The notes under the pieces are model-generated. The model did no database searches. It saw only the letters and a list, made by a program, of their open reading frames with translations, and was not told the origin of the DNA. From Planctomycetota bacterium (GTDB taxonomy: Bacteria > Planctomycetota > Phycisphaerae > UBA1845 > PWPN01): DNA of 64,000 nt. Position 1 is the first letter of the stretch. Each line of letters starts with the position of its first letter. The DNA is taken from assembly GCA_022711465.1 (NCBI GenBank), contig JAKLEZ010000020.1, positions 1 to 64,000 of the forward strand, in the 5' to 3' direction. Made by a program: the position numbers and the translations under genes. Positions 26,533 through 35,517 of this stretch are shown one piece after another.

Positions 26533-27444
26533 TCAGATGAACAGGCTAATGACCCGATAAAACAGGCTCTGCCGGGCTTCCGGCCGGCCCAATTCGCGGG
26601 AGAGCCGGCCGGCCATGGCCATGACGCAGCTGCTGGCCGCGCATCGGGGATAATCGAGCAGGACCGGGCGGCGCTGACGAACGGCGGCGGGGACATGCTC
26701 ATCGGCGAGGATGTAGCCGTAGTCGGTGACCGGTACATGCAGGAAGCGTGCGGCGACACTAGCCAGGCGCTCGTAGGTGTCTCGGCCCTCCCGGCGACTG
26801 AGTGCCTGATTGACGATCACGCCCATGGAACCGCCCATGCCGGTATCGGCGCACTGTCTCTCCTGAGCGAATGCCTTGATCGTGGCGTAGGCGTCGGTGA
26901 CGGCGGTCGGCTCGGGCGTGGTCACCACCAGGAGAGTGTCCGCGGAGGCGGCCAGGGTGACGACGTTGCGGGAGATACCCGCCCCGCAATCCAGGACGCA
27001 GACATCGTAGCGACTCTCGATTTCCTCCAAGACCGCCAGGAGCTGGTGGCGCTCGAACTCGGAGAGGTTGGCGATATTGGCCATACCCGACGCGCCGGGC
27101 ACGAACGCGATATCGCCGGGTCCCTGAATGATCACCTCGCCGGGCGAGCGACGACCACCGAGCACTTCGGGCCAGGTACCCGCGGCCTCAACACCCAGGA
27201 TGATGTCAGTGTTAGCCAAGCCCATGTCGAGATCGAAGAGAACGACCCGATGACCACGGGCAGAGAGAGCGATTGCGAGATTGGCGGAAATGAATGTCTT
27301 GCCCACGCCGCCCTTGCCGCTGACCACAGCGATGACATGAGCGGCAGGATGGTCCGGAGGCGCGGTCGCCTCCGGTACGGTCATCATGCGGCGCAAGCGG
27401 TTCGCCTGATCGAGGCGACCACTGCCACCCTCGTGTCGGAACAT
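26533..27444 (-). CDS. flhG: Flagellar number regulator FlhG (YlxH/FleN), MinD-like ATPase
   Basis: 303 residues. The N-terminus has the FlhG motif DQANRLRRMM (the segment that activates FlhF), then the deviant Walker A SGKGGVGKT (about 42-50), FDLDMGLANTDIILG and YDVCVLDCGAGIS. FlhG is a P-loop ATPase that limits flagellar number and position together with FlhF. GGAGG lies five bases before the ATG. It is 36 bases downstream of flhF, the usual order. Confidence 0.93.
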   Translation of the reverse strand: MFRHEGGSGRLDQANRLRRMMTVPEATAPPDHPAAHVIAVVSGKGGVGKTFISANLAIALSARGHRVVLFDLDMGLANTDIILGVEAAGTWPEVLGGRRSPGEVIIQGPGDIAFVPGASGMANIANLSEFERHQLLAVLEEIESRYDVCVLDCGAGISRNVVTLAASADTLLVVTTPEPTAVTDAYATIKAFAQERQCADTGMGGSMGVIVNQALSRREGRDTYERLASVAARFLHVPVTDYGYILADEHVPAAVRQRRPVLLDYPRCAASSCVMAMAGRLSRELGRPEARQSLFYRVISLFI

Positions 27445-27480
27445 CCTAACCTCCGGTCGTACACCCCCGACTCCGAGGTC

Positions 27481-28980
27481 CTATGCGAGCTGATCCACGG
27501 ACGCGATGCCGGCTTGCGGCGCGGATGAGCGACCCTCGGCCGTCGCATCCGACCTCGCACGCAGCAGCATCTCCGCGACCCGCCGCCGATGCCCTACTTC
27601 GATATCATCCGGCACTTCCTGCCCGGTCGTCAAGTAGGACATGCGCCATTTGAGGCGACTGGCGACGTTGAGGATCACGCCCAAGCCGACCGCTTCGTCC
27701 AACTTGGTGAATACCACCCGATCGACGTCCAGAGCAGCGAACCGCTCGGCCACCTGGAGCAGCTGATCCTGATGACATGTGCAGGACAGGAGCAGATGGA
27801 CTTCGAGTCGCTTTCTGGCCGACACTGTCCCGCGCCCGGAACCACGCTTGGGAGTGTTGCCGGCCGCGTGTTTGAGCCGGGCGGCCTGACCCCGGGGTCT
27901 CCGGGACGGTTCCGCTGCCCGGCGGGCGGCGTCCAGGAAGGCCCGCAACTCGCCCAATCGCTGCAGGTCGCGATGGCTGCGCCCGGAGGTGTCGATCAGA
28001 ATGACGTCGCAGTGACGAAGCTTGACGACCGCGGCACCAAGTTCCTCTGGGGTAAACACCACTTCCAGGGGCAAACTCATGATCTCGGCGTAGGCCTTCA
28101 GCTGATCCACGGCCGCGATCCGGTAGGTGTCGATCGTGATCAGGCCGACGGTCTTGTGTTCACGCAGACGGAATTGGGCGGCGAGTTTGGCGATGGTCGT
28201 CGTCTTGCCCACGCCTGTCGGTCCGACCAGGGCCATGACCTTGGGTGGATCGCCGGCCTCACCGGTCGCTGGCTCGGCTGCGGGGAGCATGCGCTCGATG
28301 CACTCGGAGAGCACCGCCGGGACGAGCTCGTTCAGCTTTGCGGCGACCTTCTCCTCCGCCTGGGCGTGGTCGAGTCGGCCGGCCACTCCAGACAGGATTC
28401 GGGTGCGGCAATCGTCGAGGCGCTCACGGGCCTTGGCGATGACCTCGCGAGCCAGTTCCTCGGCCACAGCGTTCTGAAGCAGGCGGGTGTAGTAGTCCTG
28501 GAACTCGGCGGGCACGGCCGGTGCGGCGGGAGTGGCCACGGCTGGTCGGTTGAGCAGCTCGCTGACCATGCCCCGGATTTCGCGCATCTCGTCGCGCAGT
28601 CCGGAGGTGAGAGCCGAGACCTCGGTCGAACCTCGATCACCGAGCCCCTCCTCAAGGCTTAGATCTTCTTTAACCTGAGGTTGCGATGAGGAAGGCTGAA
28701 GGGAGGAGCGGCTGGATGCCGATCGGAGGGGTTCGGCGGCGGGGGAAGGTCGCCCCGCAGCACCGGCCGCCCGATAGGCCATCGCCCGTCGTTCGACGGC
28801 CGGCAGAGCGTCGCGATCGCGGCTGGCGGTGATCTCGATGACGTCTCTCGCCCCGACGCCGAGTACGCCCCCCCTGCGAATGGTTCGGGTGTTCAGGATA
28901 ACCGCGTCGGGGCCGAGTTCGCGCTTGACCTTCTCAAGAGCTTCGGCCATCGAGTGGGCCTGATAGGTCTTAAGCTCCAT
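27481..28980 (-). CDS. flhF: Flagellar biosynthesis GTPase FlhF
   Basis: 499 residues, an SRP-family GTPase that recruits the first flagellar components to the cell pole. The B-domain starts MELKTYQAHSMAEALEKVKR. The N and G domains carry P-loop LVGPTGVGKTTTIA (about 251-264), IDTYRIAAVDQLKAYAEI, DTSGRSHRD and FTKLDEAVGLG. Unusually, about 38 residues that are basic and low in hydrophobics (about 354-391) interrupt the G domain between LRAFLDAARR and LEVHLLLSC, where other FlhF proteins join directly. Its start overlaps the flhA stop by 11 bases. Confidence 0.94.
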   Translation of the reverse strand: MELKTYQAHSMAEALEKVKRELGPDAVILNTRTIRRGGVLGVGARDVIEITASRDRDALPAVERRAMAYRAAGAAGRPSPAAEPLRSASSRSSLQPSSSQPQVKEDLSLEEGLGDRGSTEVSALTSGLRDEMREIRGMVSELLNRPAVATPAAPAVPAEFQDYYTRLLQNAVAEELAREVIAKARERLDDCRTRILSGVAGRLDHAQAEEKVAAKLNELVPAVLSECIERMLPAAEPATGEAGDPPKVMALVGPTGVGKTTTIAKLAAQFRLREHKTVGLITIDTYRIAAVDQLKAYAEIMSLPLEVVFTPEELGAAVVKLRHCDVILIDTSGRSHRDLQRLGELRAFLDAARRAAEPSRRPRGQAARLKHAAGNTPKRGSGRGTVSARKRLEVHLLLSCTCHQDQLLQVAERFAALDVDRVVFTKLDEAVGLGVILNVASRLKWRMSYLTTGQEVPDDIEVGHRRRVAEMLLRARSDATAEGRSSAPQAGIASVDQLA

Positions 28981-31066
28981 CGTTCAGTACCACCAATCCC
29001 AGTGACTGCACCTCGATACCACGGACGATTTCGTTGTAAGCCAACACAGGAACGTGTTGCAAGGAGGGTTCGATGAGTCGCCGCACCCACATCCTGATCT
29101 GCGGCGAGCAGAGGACTGCCACCGTTTGGCCTCCTGCACTGGGTGTTGACTGTTCGACGCGATCGCGGATGGCCCGAACCAGCCGATTCTGCGTCTCGGG
29201 CGGCAGGTTCAGAAACGCACCGCGTTCGCTGCGCTCGATGTGAGCGCCGACCAGATCCTCCAATTTCGGGTCCAGCGTCACCACGCGGACCACGTTCTTG
29301 TCGTCCTTATACATCTGACAGATCGTTCTTGCCAGAGCATTCCTGGCATATTCTGAGAGAATGTCCGTGTCCTTGGTACGAGGTGCCCATTCGGCGATGG
29401 TCTCGAGAATGGTCTCCAGGTCGCGGACCGGTACCCGTTCGCGAAGCAAGTTCTGCAGGACCCTCTGCACTTCCCCCACTTTGACGACCTCGGGGATTAC
29501 GTCCTCGACCGCCTTGGGAGACTTTTCCTTGAGGGTGTCCAGGAGTCGGTGGGTCTGCTCGCGGGTCAGCAACTCATCGGCATATCGCTTGATGATCTCC
29601 TTGAGGTGAGTGGCCAGGACGCTGGAAGGGGGAACGACCGTGTAGTTCCGCTGCTCAGCATCGGCCTTGAGGTCCTCGTTGATCCAGAGGGCGGGCAGGC
29701 CGAACGCCGGTTCTCGCGTCTCCAGGCCTGGGACGGGCACACTCACTTGGCCGTTGTCGATGGCCAGCAGATAGCCGGGCATGCATTCGCCGCGGGCAAC
29801 CTCCACGCCGCGGAGCTTGACCACGTACCGATTGGGTTCAAGCCGAAGATGATCGCGGACGCGAATCGGGGGCACGACGATACCCAACTCGGTGGCGGTC
29901 TGCCGTCGAATGTTAGTGATCCGATCGAGCAAGTCACCCCCTTGCTTGCGGTCGACAATTCGGATCAGCCCGTAACCCACCTCCAGTTCCATTGGATCAA
30001 TGGTCAGGAGGGACTCGACCCTTTCCGGCTTCCTGGCCTCTTCTTTGGCCTTGATGGCGGCGTCGGCGGCCGCAGTCGCTCGAGTGGTGGTCAGGAAGAA
30101 CGCCACTCCTCCGCAGCCGGCCGCCAGCGCGAGCAGGGGGATCTTCGGCAGCGGGGTGAGCGAAAGAAAGCCCAGAAAGACGGCGGCCAGAACCAGGGCG
30201 ACGGGACGGGCGGTGAGTTGGGAGAGAAGATCCTCACCCAGGTTCGAGCGAGCACTGCTCCGGGTCACGAGCATGCCGGCCGAGATGGAGATGAGAAACG
30301 CCGGAATGGCGGCCACCAGTCCATCGCCGATGGTCAACGTGGTGTAGACCCGGATGCAGTCCATGACCGGCATGCCGTGCTCGACCATGCCGACGTAGAG
30401 TCCACCGATGATGTTCACCAGGGTGATGATCAGGCCGGCGACGGCATCGCCGCGGACGAACTTCGAGGCGCCGTCCATGGCTCCGTAGAAGTCGGCTTCG
30501 GCGGCGATCTCTTCGCGTCGGCGGCGGGCCTCCTTCTCGTCGATGATGCCCGCGTTCAGGTCGGCGTCAATGGCCATCTGCTTGCCGGGCATGCCGTCGA
30601 GGGTGAACCGGGCGGCCACTTCAGCGATACGTGTGGCCCCCTTGGTGATGACCGCGAACTGGATCACCGTCAGAATGGTGAAGATGATGACGCCGACGGT
30701 GAGGTTTCCGGCGGTGACGAAATCGCCGAAGACCCGGACCACCTGGCCGGCAGCGTCCATGCCCGACTGGCCGTTGGAGAGGATGAGACGCGTGGTGGCG
30801 ACGTTGAGCACCAACCGGAAGAGCGTCGTGGCCAGCAGCAGCGAGGGGAACGAGGAAAGCTCCAGTGGATGCCGCAGGTACATCACGGTCAGCATGATGA
30901 TCGCGGCCAGGGTGATGTTCCCGGCGAGTAGAACATCGAGCATCTGGGTGGGAAGCGGAACCAGCAGGACGAAGATCAGCAGCGTGGCCCCGAGAGGCAG
31001 CAGCATCGCCCGGTTGCTTTCCAACCACTTGAAGGGCTTCGATTGGATGAATGCCGGTCCGGCCAT
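28970..31066 (-). CDS. flhA: Flagellar export apparatus protein FlhA
   Basis: 698 residues, normal length. The N-terminal half has about eight membrane segments and the conserved cytoplasmic FHIPEP-type signature region (near RFTLDGMPGKQMAIDADLNA). The C-terminal half is the soluble domain that forms the nonameric ring and binds chaperone-substrate complexes (around 340-698). FlhA uses the proton motive force to drive export of rod, hook and filament subunits. It is between flhB (14 bases upstream) and flhF (11-base overlap), the standard gene order. Confidence 0.97.
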   Translation of the reverse strand: MAGPAFIQSKPFKWLESNRAMLLPLGATLLIFVLLVPLPTQMLDVLLAGNITLAAIIMLTVMYLRHPLELSSFPSLLLATTLFRLVLNVATTRLILSNGQSGMDAAGQVVRVFGDFVTAGNLTVGVIIFTILTVIQFAVITKGATRIAEVAARFTLDGMPGKQMAIDADLNAGIIDEKEARRRREEIAAEADFYGAMDGASKFVRGDAVAGLIITLVNIIGGLYVGMVEHGMPVMDCIRVYTTLTIGDGLVAAIPAFLISISAGMLVTRSSARSNLGEDLLSQLTARPVALVLAAVFLGFLSLTPLPKIPLLALAAGCGGVAFFLTTTRATAAADAAIKAKEEARKPERVESLLTIDPMELEVGYGLIRIVDRKQGGDLLDRITNIRRQTATELGIVVPPIRVRDHLRLEPNRYVVKLRGVEVARGECMPGYLLAIDNGQVSVPVPGLETREPAFGLPALWINEDLKADAEQRNYTVVPPSSVLATHLKEIIKRYADELLTREQTHRLLDTLKEKSPKAVEDVIPEVVKVGEVQRVLQNLLRERVPVRDLETILETIAEWAPRTKDTDILSEYARNALARTICQMYKDDKNVVRVVTLDPKLEDLVGAHIERSERGAFLNLPPETQNRLVRAIRDRVEQSTPSAGGQTVAVLCSPQIRMWVRRLIEPSLQHVPVLAYNEIVRGIEVQSLGLVVLNDGA

Positions 31067-31080
31067 GGACTATCGTTCCC

Positions 31081-32190
31081 TCAGTTCAATGACACACCCG
31101 CCGGTGCGGCCGTGGTCGGGCGGCGCCGGTCGCTTCGCCCGGCCAACTCGTAGACATAAGCCAGGACCTCCGCCACGGTCCGATAGAATCGGGCGGGGAT
31201 CTCCTGGCCGACCTCGACGCTCTGATACAGGGCCCGAGCCAGCGGCGGCCGCTCGACGATCGGCACGCCATGCTCGATTGCCAGCGTGCGGATCAACTGA
31301 GCCAGATGGTCGGCTCCCTTGGCCGTCACCGTCGGGGCGGACATCGTTTCCGAGTCATACTGGAGGGCCACCGCGAAGTGGGTGGGGTTGGTTACCACGA
31401 CATCGGCCTTGGGTACCGCGGCCCGAATCCGTCGCATCGCCAACTGCATCTGCAGTTCACGCCGGCGGCGTTTGATGTGTGGATCGCCGTCCATTCTCCG
31501 CAGCTCCTCGCGAACCTCTTCCTTGGTCATCCGCAGGTCCTTCTCGAGCTTCCACTTCTGGTAGACCAGGTCAATGACGGCCAGGACCAGCAAAGCCATC
31601 GCCAGGCGAAGTCCCAGCGTGAAGACCAGGTCGATCGTGATCTGAGCCAAGGCCAGATGCGACAGCAGAGCCGCCTCGGCCAGGTTGTTCAGCCGGCCAC
31701 GGAGCGTGTTGTAGGCAACTCCCACGAGCACACACATCTTCGCCAAACCCATGAGCAGGTGGACGAAAGAACGGGCGCTGAACATCCGCTTGAGGCCGGC
31801 GACGGGATTCATCTTGTCCAGGCCCGGCTTGATCGTCTCCCAGGAGAAGACCACGCCCACCTGGCCGAACGAGATCACCAGGGCGATGATCGTCACCGCC
31901 AGCATCAGGGGCGCCAGGATCTCCGCAACGGCCCGGCCGGCGATCATCAGCATCGGAACCATCTGAGCAGAGTCGACCGCAAAGGTATCATCTGGATCAA
32001 GACACAGGCGCAGCACAGCCAGCAACCGCCCGGTGATGGTGTCCCGACTCACGTACAGAACGACAATCGCCCCCAGGAGCACCACGGCCGAGGTGAAGTC
32101 TGAACTCCTGGCCACCTGACCTCGCTCTCGAGCTTCTTCGCGTCGTCGTGGGGTTGCGGGTTCGGTCTTGTCTTGCAGTGTATCAGCCAT
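31081..32190 (-). CDS. flhB: Flagellar export switch protein FlhB
   Basis: 369 residues. The N-terminus DKTEPATPRRREEARERGQV is typical. Four membrane segments are followed by a cytoplasmic domain with the self-cleavage motif N268-P-T-H271 (VVVTNPTHFAVALQYD). FlhB switches substrate specificity from hook to filament in response to FliK. The C-terminal tail after GRSDRRRP is short and variable. It starts 14 bases after fliR. Confidence 0.97.
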   Translation of the reverse strand: MADTLQDKTEPATPRRREEARERGQVARSSDFTSAVVLLGAIVVLYVSRDTITGRLLAVLRLCLDPDDTFAVDSAQMVPMLMIAGRAVAEILAPLMLAVTIIALVISFGQVGVVFSWETIKPGLDKMNPVAGLKRMFSARSFVHLLMGLAKMCVLVGVAYNTLRGRLNNLAEAALLSHLALAQITIDLVFTLGLRLAMALLVLAVIDLVYQKWKLEKDLRMTKEEVREELRRMDGDPHIKRRRRELQMQLAMRRIRAAVPKADVVVTNPTHFAVALQYDSETMSAPTVTAKGADHLAQLIRTLAIEHGVPIVERPPLARALYQSVEVGQEIPARFYRTVAEVLAYVYELAGRSDRRRPTTAAPAGVSLN

Positions 32191-32204
32191 GTCTCGTCAA
32201 TCCC

Positions 32205-32987
32205 CTACCCGGCACCGATACCAAGCCCCTGCCGGAGCTCGTCCATCACCAGAGTGAGCGATCCGGTCAGGACCGGCTCCAGCGACATGATGGTCAGGGC
32301 CATGATCAGCAAGGCGAGCATCATCTTGGCCGGAAAGCCCACGGTGAGAATATTCAACTGCGGCACGGTCCGAGACAGAAAGCCCAGAGTGATGAAACTC
32401 AAGAGCAGAGCCAGCATCATCGGTCCGGCCACGCGGATCGCCACTGTGAACGCCACGGTCACCAGGCTGATCATCAGCAGAACCACGTTTTCGTCCACAC
32501 GGAGCCCCATCAGCGGCAGAGTCTCGAAGCTGTCGAGCAAAGCCCGGATCATCGCCCGGTGACCTCCGACGGCCAGGAACACCGTGAACGACACGAAGAA
32601 GTACAACTCCGAGACCACCGGCAGACTGGTCTCGAGCATCGGATTGAAGGCTTCGCCCAAGGCCATGCCCGCCTGCTGACTCGCCAACTGAACACCCATC
32701 TGCACGCCGGTCAGAACCAGGGACACGCCGATCCCGACAATCGTCCCCAAGGCCAACTCCCCGACCATTCCCCAGACGACCGTGGACATGGTCACCGGCA
32801 CGGCCGTGTGCGGACCGGCCATCGGAAAGACGACTGCAGAGACGGCGAGCACCAGGATGGCCTTGACCTGCGTCGGAATGATCGATCCACTGAAGAACGG
32901 AGCGGTCAACATCAAACCCGAGATGCGCGCCAGCACCAGCATGAACGCGGGCAAGGCCAGGTAGATGTCAACGAACGGTACCGACAT
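32205..32987 (-). CDS. fliR: Flagellar export gate protein FliR
   Basis: 260 residues with about six membrane segments, beginning MSVPFVDIYLALPAFMLVLA and including GLMLTAPFFSG and GVQLASQQAGMALGEAFNP, the recognised FliR region. FliR forms the export gate with FliP and FliQ. The ribosome-binding site before the ATG is weak, and a 287-base stretch without a gene separates it from fliQ, which is unusual in this tight operon. Confidence 0.95.
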   Translation of the reverse strand: MSVPFVDIYLALPAFMLVLARISGLMLTAPFFSGSIIPTQVKAILVLAVSAVVFPMAGPHTAVPVTMSTVVWGMVGELALGTIVGIGVSLVLTGVQMGVQLASQQAGMALGEAFNPMLETSLPVVSELYFFVSFTVFLAVGGHRAMIRALLDSFETLPLMGLRVDENVVLLMISLVTVAFTVAIRVAGPMMLALLLSFITLGFLSRTVPQLNILTVGFPAKMMLALLIMALTIMSLEPVLTGSLTLVMDELRQGLGIGAG

Positions 32988-33274
32988 AATCAGAAAGCCG
33001 AAAACCGACCGGGGAACATTGAAGCGAAAGGAGGCGAAAGCACCACGCTCGGCACGGACCGCGGCATGGACGGTTCACCTCGCATCTGCACGCACATCGT
33101 CAACAACAGTCTCTGCGCCACATGAACCGGCGGCTCCTTCGAGTATGAAGGCCTTGTTGCGACGTCGCTCCGGTGACTCGCCAGCATCGTCACCTCTTGA
33201 CTCATTTGCCGTGCTCCCTCCACCCGTGATCCCGCACCTACCGGCACCGCAGCATGCGGCGCCGGGCCGCATCC
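32988..33274 (-). other. Gene-free spacer between fliQ and fliR
   Basis: 287 bases in a locus where most junctions overlap or are under 20 bases. The longest minus-strand frame (32990-33247) has no hydrophobic segment, recognisable motif or good ribosome-binding site. No convincing promoter or terminator was found. Confidence 0.4.
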
Positions 33275-33535
33275 TCACATTCCCGGCTCGCCCAGCAGAA
33301 CGACCGTGTATTCGAGCAGACGCTCGGCCAGCCACGGTATCAGAAGCAGGGTCAGGCCGACCATGGCCACGATCTTCGGAACGAAGCTCAGGGTCTGCTC
33401 CTGAAGCTGGGTCATGGACTGGAACATGGAGATCACCAAGCCAACGATAAGCCCCACGCCCATGACCGGCGCGGAGATGATCAGCACCATGATCAGTGCG
33501 TCGCGCCCCAAATCTAGTGCCTGCCCGACATCCAT
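33275..33535 (-). CDS. fliQ: Flagellar export gate protein FliQ
   Basis: 86 residues, the normal size, with two membrane helices (ALIMVLIISAPVMGVGLIVG and KIVAMVGLTLLLIPWLAERL) joined by the conserved SMFQSMTQLQEQTLSFVPK loop. It is a component of the FliPQR gate complex. It sits after fliP as usual. Confidence 0.96.
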   Translation of the reverse strand: MDVGQALDLGRDALIMVLIISAPVMGVGLIVGLVISMFQSMTQLQEQTLSFVPKIVAMVGLTLLLIPWLAERLLEYTVVLLGEPGM

Positions 33536-33603
33536 CTCACTGTGACCCAGCCAAGATCAACTCCTCGTTTGATTCCGCGGACTTCACCCCAGACTCGCCC
33601 CCG

Positions 33604-34467
33604 CTACGAGAAGCCCGTCATGAGTGAGGCCACCACCAGATGCCAGCCATCGGCCAGAACGAACAGCAACAGCTTGAACGGCAGCGAGATCAGCACCGGC
33701 GGCAGCATGAGCATGCCCATGGAGATCAGCACCGTGGCAATAACCATGTCGATTACCAGAAAGGGCAGGTAGATGCGGAATCCAAGCACGAAGGCGGTCT
33801 TCAGTTCACTCAGCACGAAGGCCGGCACGAGGGCAACCGTGTCCACCTGAGCCCGGGTCACCTGCTGGTTGATAGGAATAGGCTCTTTGCGCTGATACTC
33901 CATGAACAGGAAGATGTCCTCTTCGTTCTTAGCCCGCTCGATCTGAGCGAACATGAAGTCGCGCATGTGCCCCTCGGCAATTCGGTAGGCTCTCTCCTGG
34001 CTCATCCCCGGGGCGCTCTCCAGCCAGGGCATCAGCGCTTCGCGATGAATCCTCTCGAACGTCGGGGCCATGATGAGAAATGTCATGAACAACGAGAGGC
34101 CGACGAGAATCTGCCCCGGTGGAAGCTGCTGGGTGCCGATCGCCTGGCGAAGCAGGCCGAGCACGATCATGATCCGGGTAAAACAGGTCGTCATGATCAG
34201 CAACGATGGGGCCAGTGTGAGCACGGTCAGGATCACGAAGATCTGCAACGTGGAGCTGACCGCCTGGCGGTTCTGAGCGGGTGGCAGAATACGCCCCAGA
34301 TCAGGGATGCCCAGCGTGCTGTTGTCGATTGTCCCGCTGCCTGACGGAACAATACCGGGCGGGGTAGGCGTGGCCGGTGCCTGGGCCACGGCGGGGGCAG
34401 CCAAGGCGGCCACCATCGCCGATGCCAGCAGCCAGCGCGAGCGTCCATGCTCAGTCGTTCGGCGCAT
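33604..34467 (-). CDS. fliP: Flagellar export gate protein FliP
   Basis: About 287 residues from the chosen start. A cleavable signal peptide (RSRWLLASAMVAALAAPAVA) precedes the four-helix membrane protein with TCFTRIMIVLGLLRQAIGTQ, QILVGLSLFMTFLIMAPTF and the C-terminal PFLVIDMVIATVLISMGM. FliP is the core of the export gate pore. The frame is open to a GTG at 34569 that overlaps fliO, and an ATG at 34518 is possible. The ATG at 34467 puts the signal peptide at the N-terminus, but its GGAAGGG is 12 bases away, so the start is uncertain. Confidence 0.93.
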   Translation of the reverse strand: MRRTTEHGRSRWLLASAMVAALAAPAVAQAPATPTPPGIVPSGSGTIDNSTLGIPDLGRILPPAQNRQAVSSTLQIFVILTVLTLAPSLLIMTTCFTRIMIVLGLLRQAIGTQQLPPGQILVGLSLFMTFLIMAPTFERIHREALMPWLESAPGMSQERAYRIAEGHMRDFMFAQIERAKNEEDIFLFMEYQRKEPIPINQQVTRAQVDTVALVPAFVLSELKTAFVLGFRIYLPFLVIDMVIATVLISMGMLMLPPVLISLPFKLLLFVLADGWHLVVASLMTGFS

Positions 34468-34558
34468 CCAGGTCGCGTACCCTTCCCGCGGATTCCACCC
34501 GCGGTCCTGTTCAATCATTGCCGCGGGCAAGAAGCCCGGGCCGCGCGCAAGCCAGGGG

Positions 34559-35410
34559 TCAGAACGCACCCTGCCCCCTGGCTAGACTCCGAACCTTCTC
34601 CAGAAGGCTCTTTACCTGTCCCGACGCGGATGGGACAGCAGGCCCATCCTCCTCGGCGCCGGCATAGGCCCGGCTCTCTTCGCTGAAGGCCTCGGAAAAG
34701 ACTCGAGCCATCGAGTCCTTGCTGCCGCTGGCGACATCACCGACCATGGAGGTCACCTGCTCCGGGTCGGTCACGACGCTCAGCGAGCTGATACGGTCGG
34801 GAGTCACACCCAGAAGAACGAGTTGCCGGCCCATCTTGACCAGCATCAGGCTCTGCTTGGCGGAGATGGGCAGCCTGGCCAGCACGACGAGTACACCCCC
34901 GCCGGTGAGCATCCGTCGGGCGGGCATCAACCGCTTGATCACCAGGGCCACTCCACCGATCAGAATCAGCACGACCAGCAGCGGAAGTGAATCCCAAATC
35001 GACCAGGATCCCAGCCCCCGCACGGGACGCTGCACCGGATACTGAGCCTCCGCACCGCGCGGCACCGTCTCCGAGGCCGACCGACGCTGAATCACCTGTC
35101 GATCCTGGGCGGCCGCAGCCATACCGGAAGCCACGCTGGAGTTGGGCACCACTTCTGCCGCTGGCTGCGTACTGGTCCCGAACTCCTCGAGGATACCACC
35201 CCGACCAGGCAAGTGCGTGACGGGATTCGATGGGCTGCCGGAAGAAGTCGCTGCAGTCCTACTGCCGGAGGAGTCGTTCGCACCGGTAGTATCGGCTGCG
35301 CGGGCGGTGGGGCACGCGAGTGCCATGGCCAGCGCGGCTTGGATTGCCGCGCCGAGCCAGAAATCGCAACGGCCTGTCAATGGGCTGACCATCCTGGTCA
35401 CAACCTGCAT
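34559..35410 (-). CDS. fliO: Flagellar biosynthesis protein FliO
   Basis: About 283 residues, longer than usual. It has a hydrophobic N-terminal signal/anchor, a Ser/Gly/Pro-rich stretch of about 90 residues, one membrane helix (LPLLVVLILIGGVALVIKRL) and a short FliO domain with LARLPISAKQSLMLVKMGRQ and LVLLGVTPDRISSL. FliO helps assemble the FliP ring. It has the expected place between fliN and fliP. The start is a choice between in-frame ATGs at 35410 and 35392. Confidence 0.85.
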   Translation of the reverse strand: MQVVTRMVSPLTGRCDFWLGAAIQAALAMALACPTARAADTTGANDSSGSRTAATSSGSPSNPVTHLPGRGGILEEFGTSTQPAAEVVPNSSVASGMAAAAQDRQVIQRRSASETVPRGAEAQYPVQRPVRGLGSWSIWDSLPLLVVLILIGGVALVIKRLMPARRMLTGGGVLVVLARLPISAKQSLMLVKMGRQLVLLGVTPDRISSLSVVTDPEQVTSMVGDVASGSKDSMARVFSEAFSEESRAYAGAEEDGPAVPSASGQVKSLLEKVRSLARGQGAF

Positions 35411-35517
35411 CCTGCGTAAGCTCCGGCGAGGGCCGGCGCGGCCATCCAACACCGCGGACCGATATCTCGCATCCTGGCCCGCAGACCCTCGTGCCCGTGA
35501 GTCTGCGGATGCCGCTC

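Noticed and set aside
29549..30931. A 460-codon plus-strand frame opposite flhA
   Set aside because: Asp/Gly/Gln-rich low-complexity product opposite a certain gene.
32990..33247. 85-codon minus-strand frame between fliQ and fliR
   Set aside because: No ribosome-binding site, no hydrophobic segment, no motif; residue composition like translated spacer.
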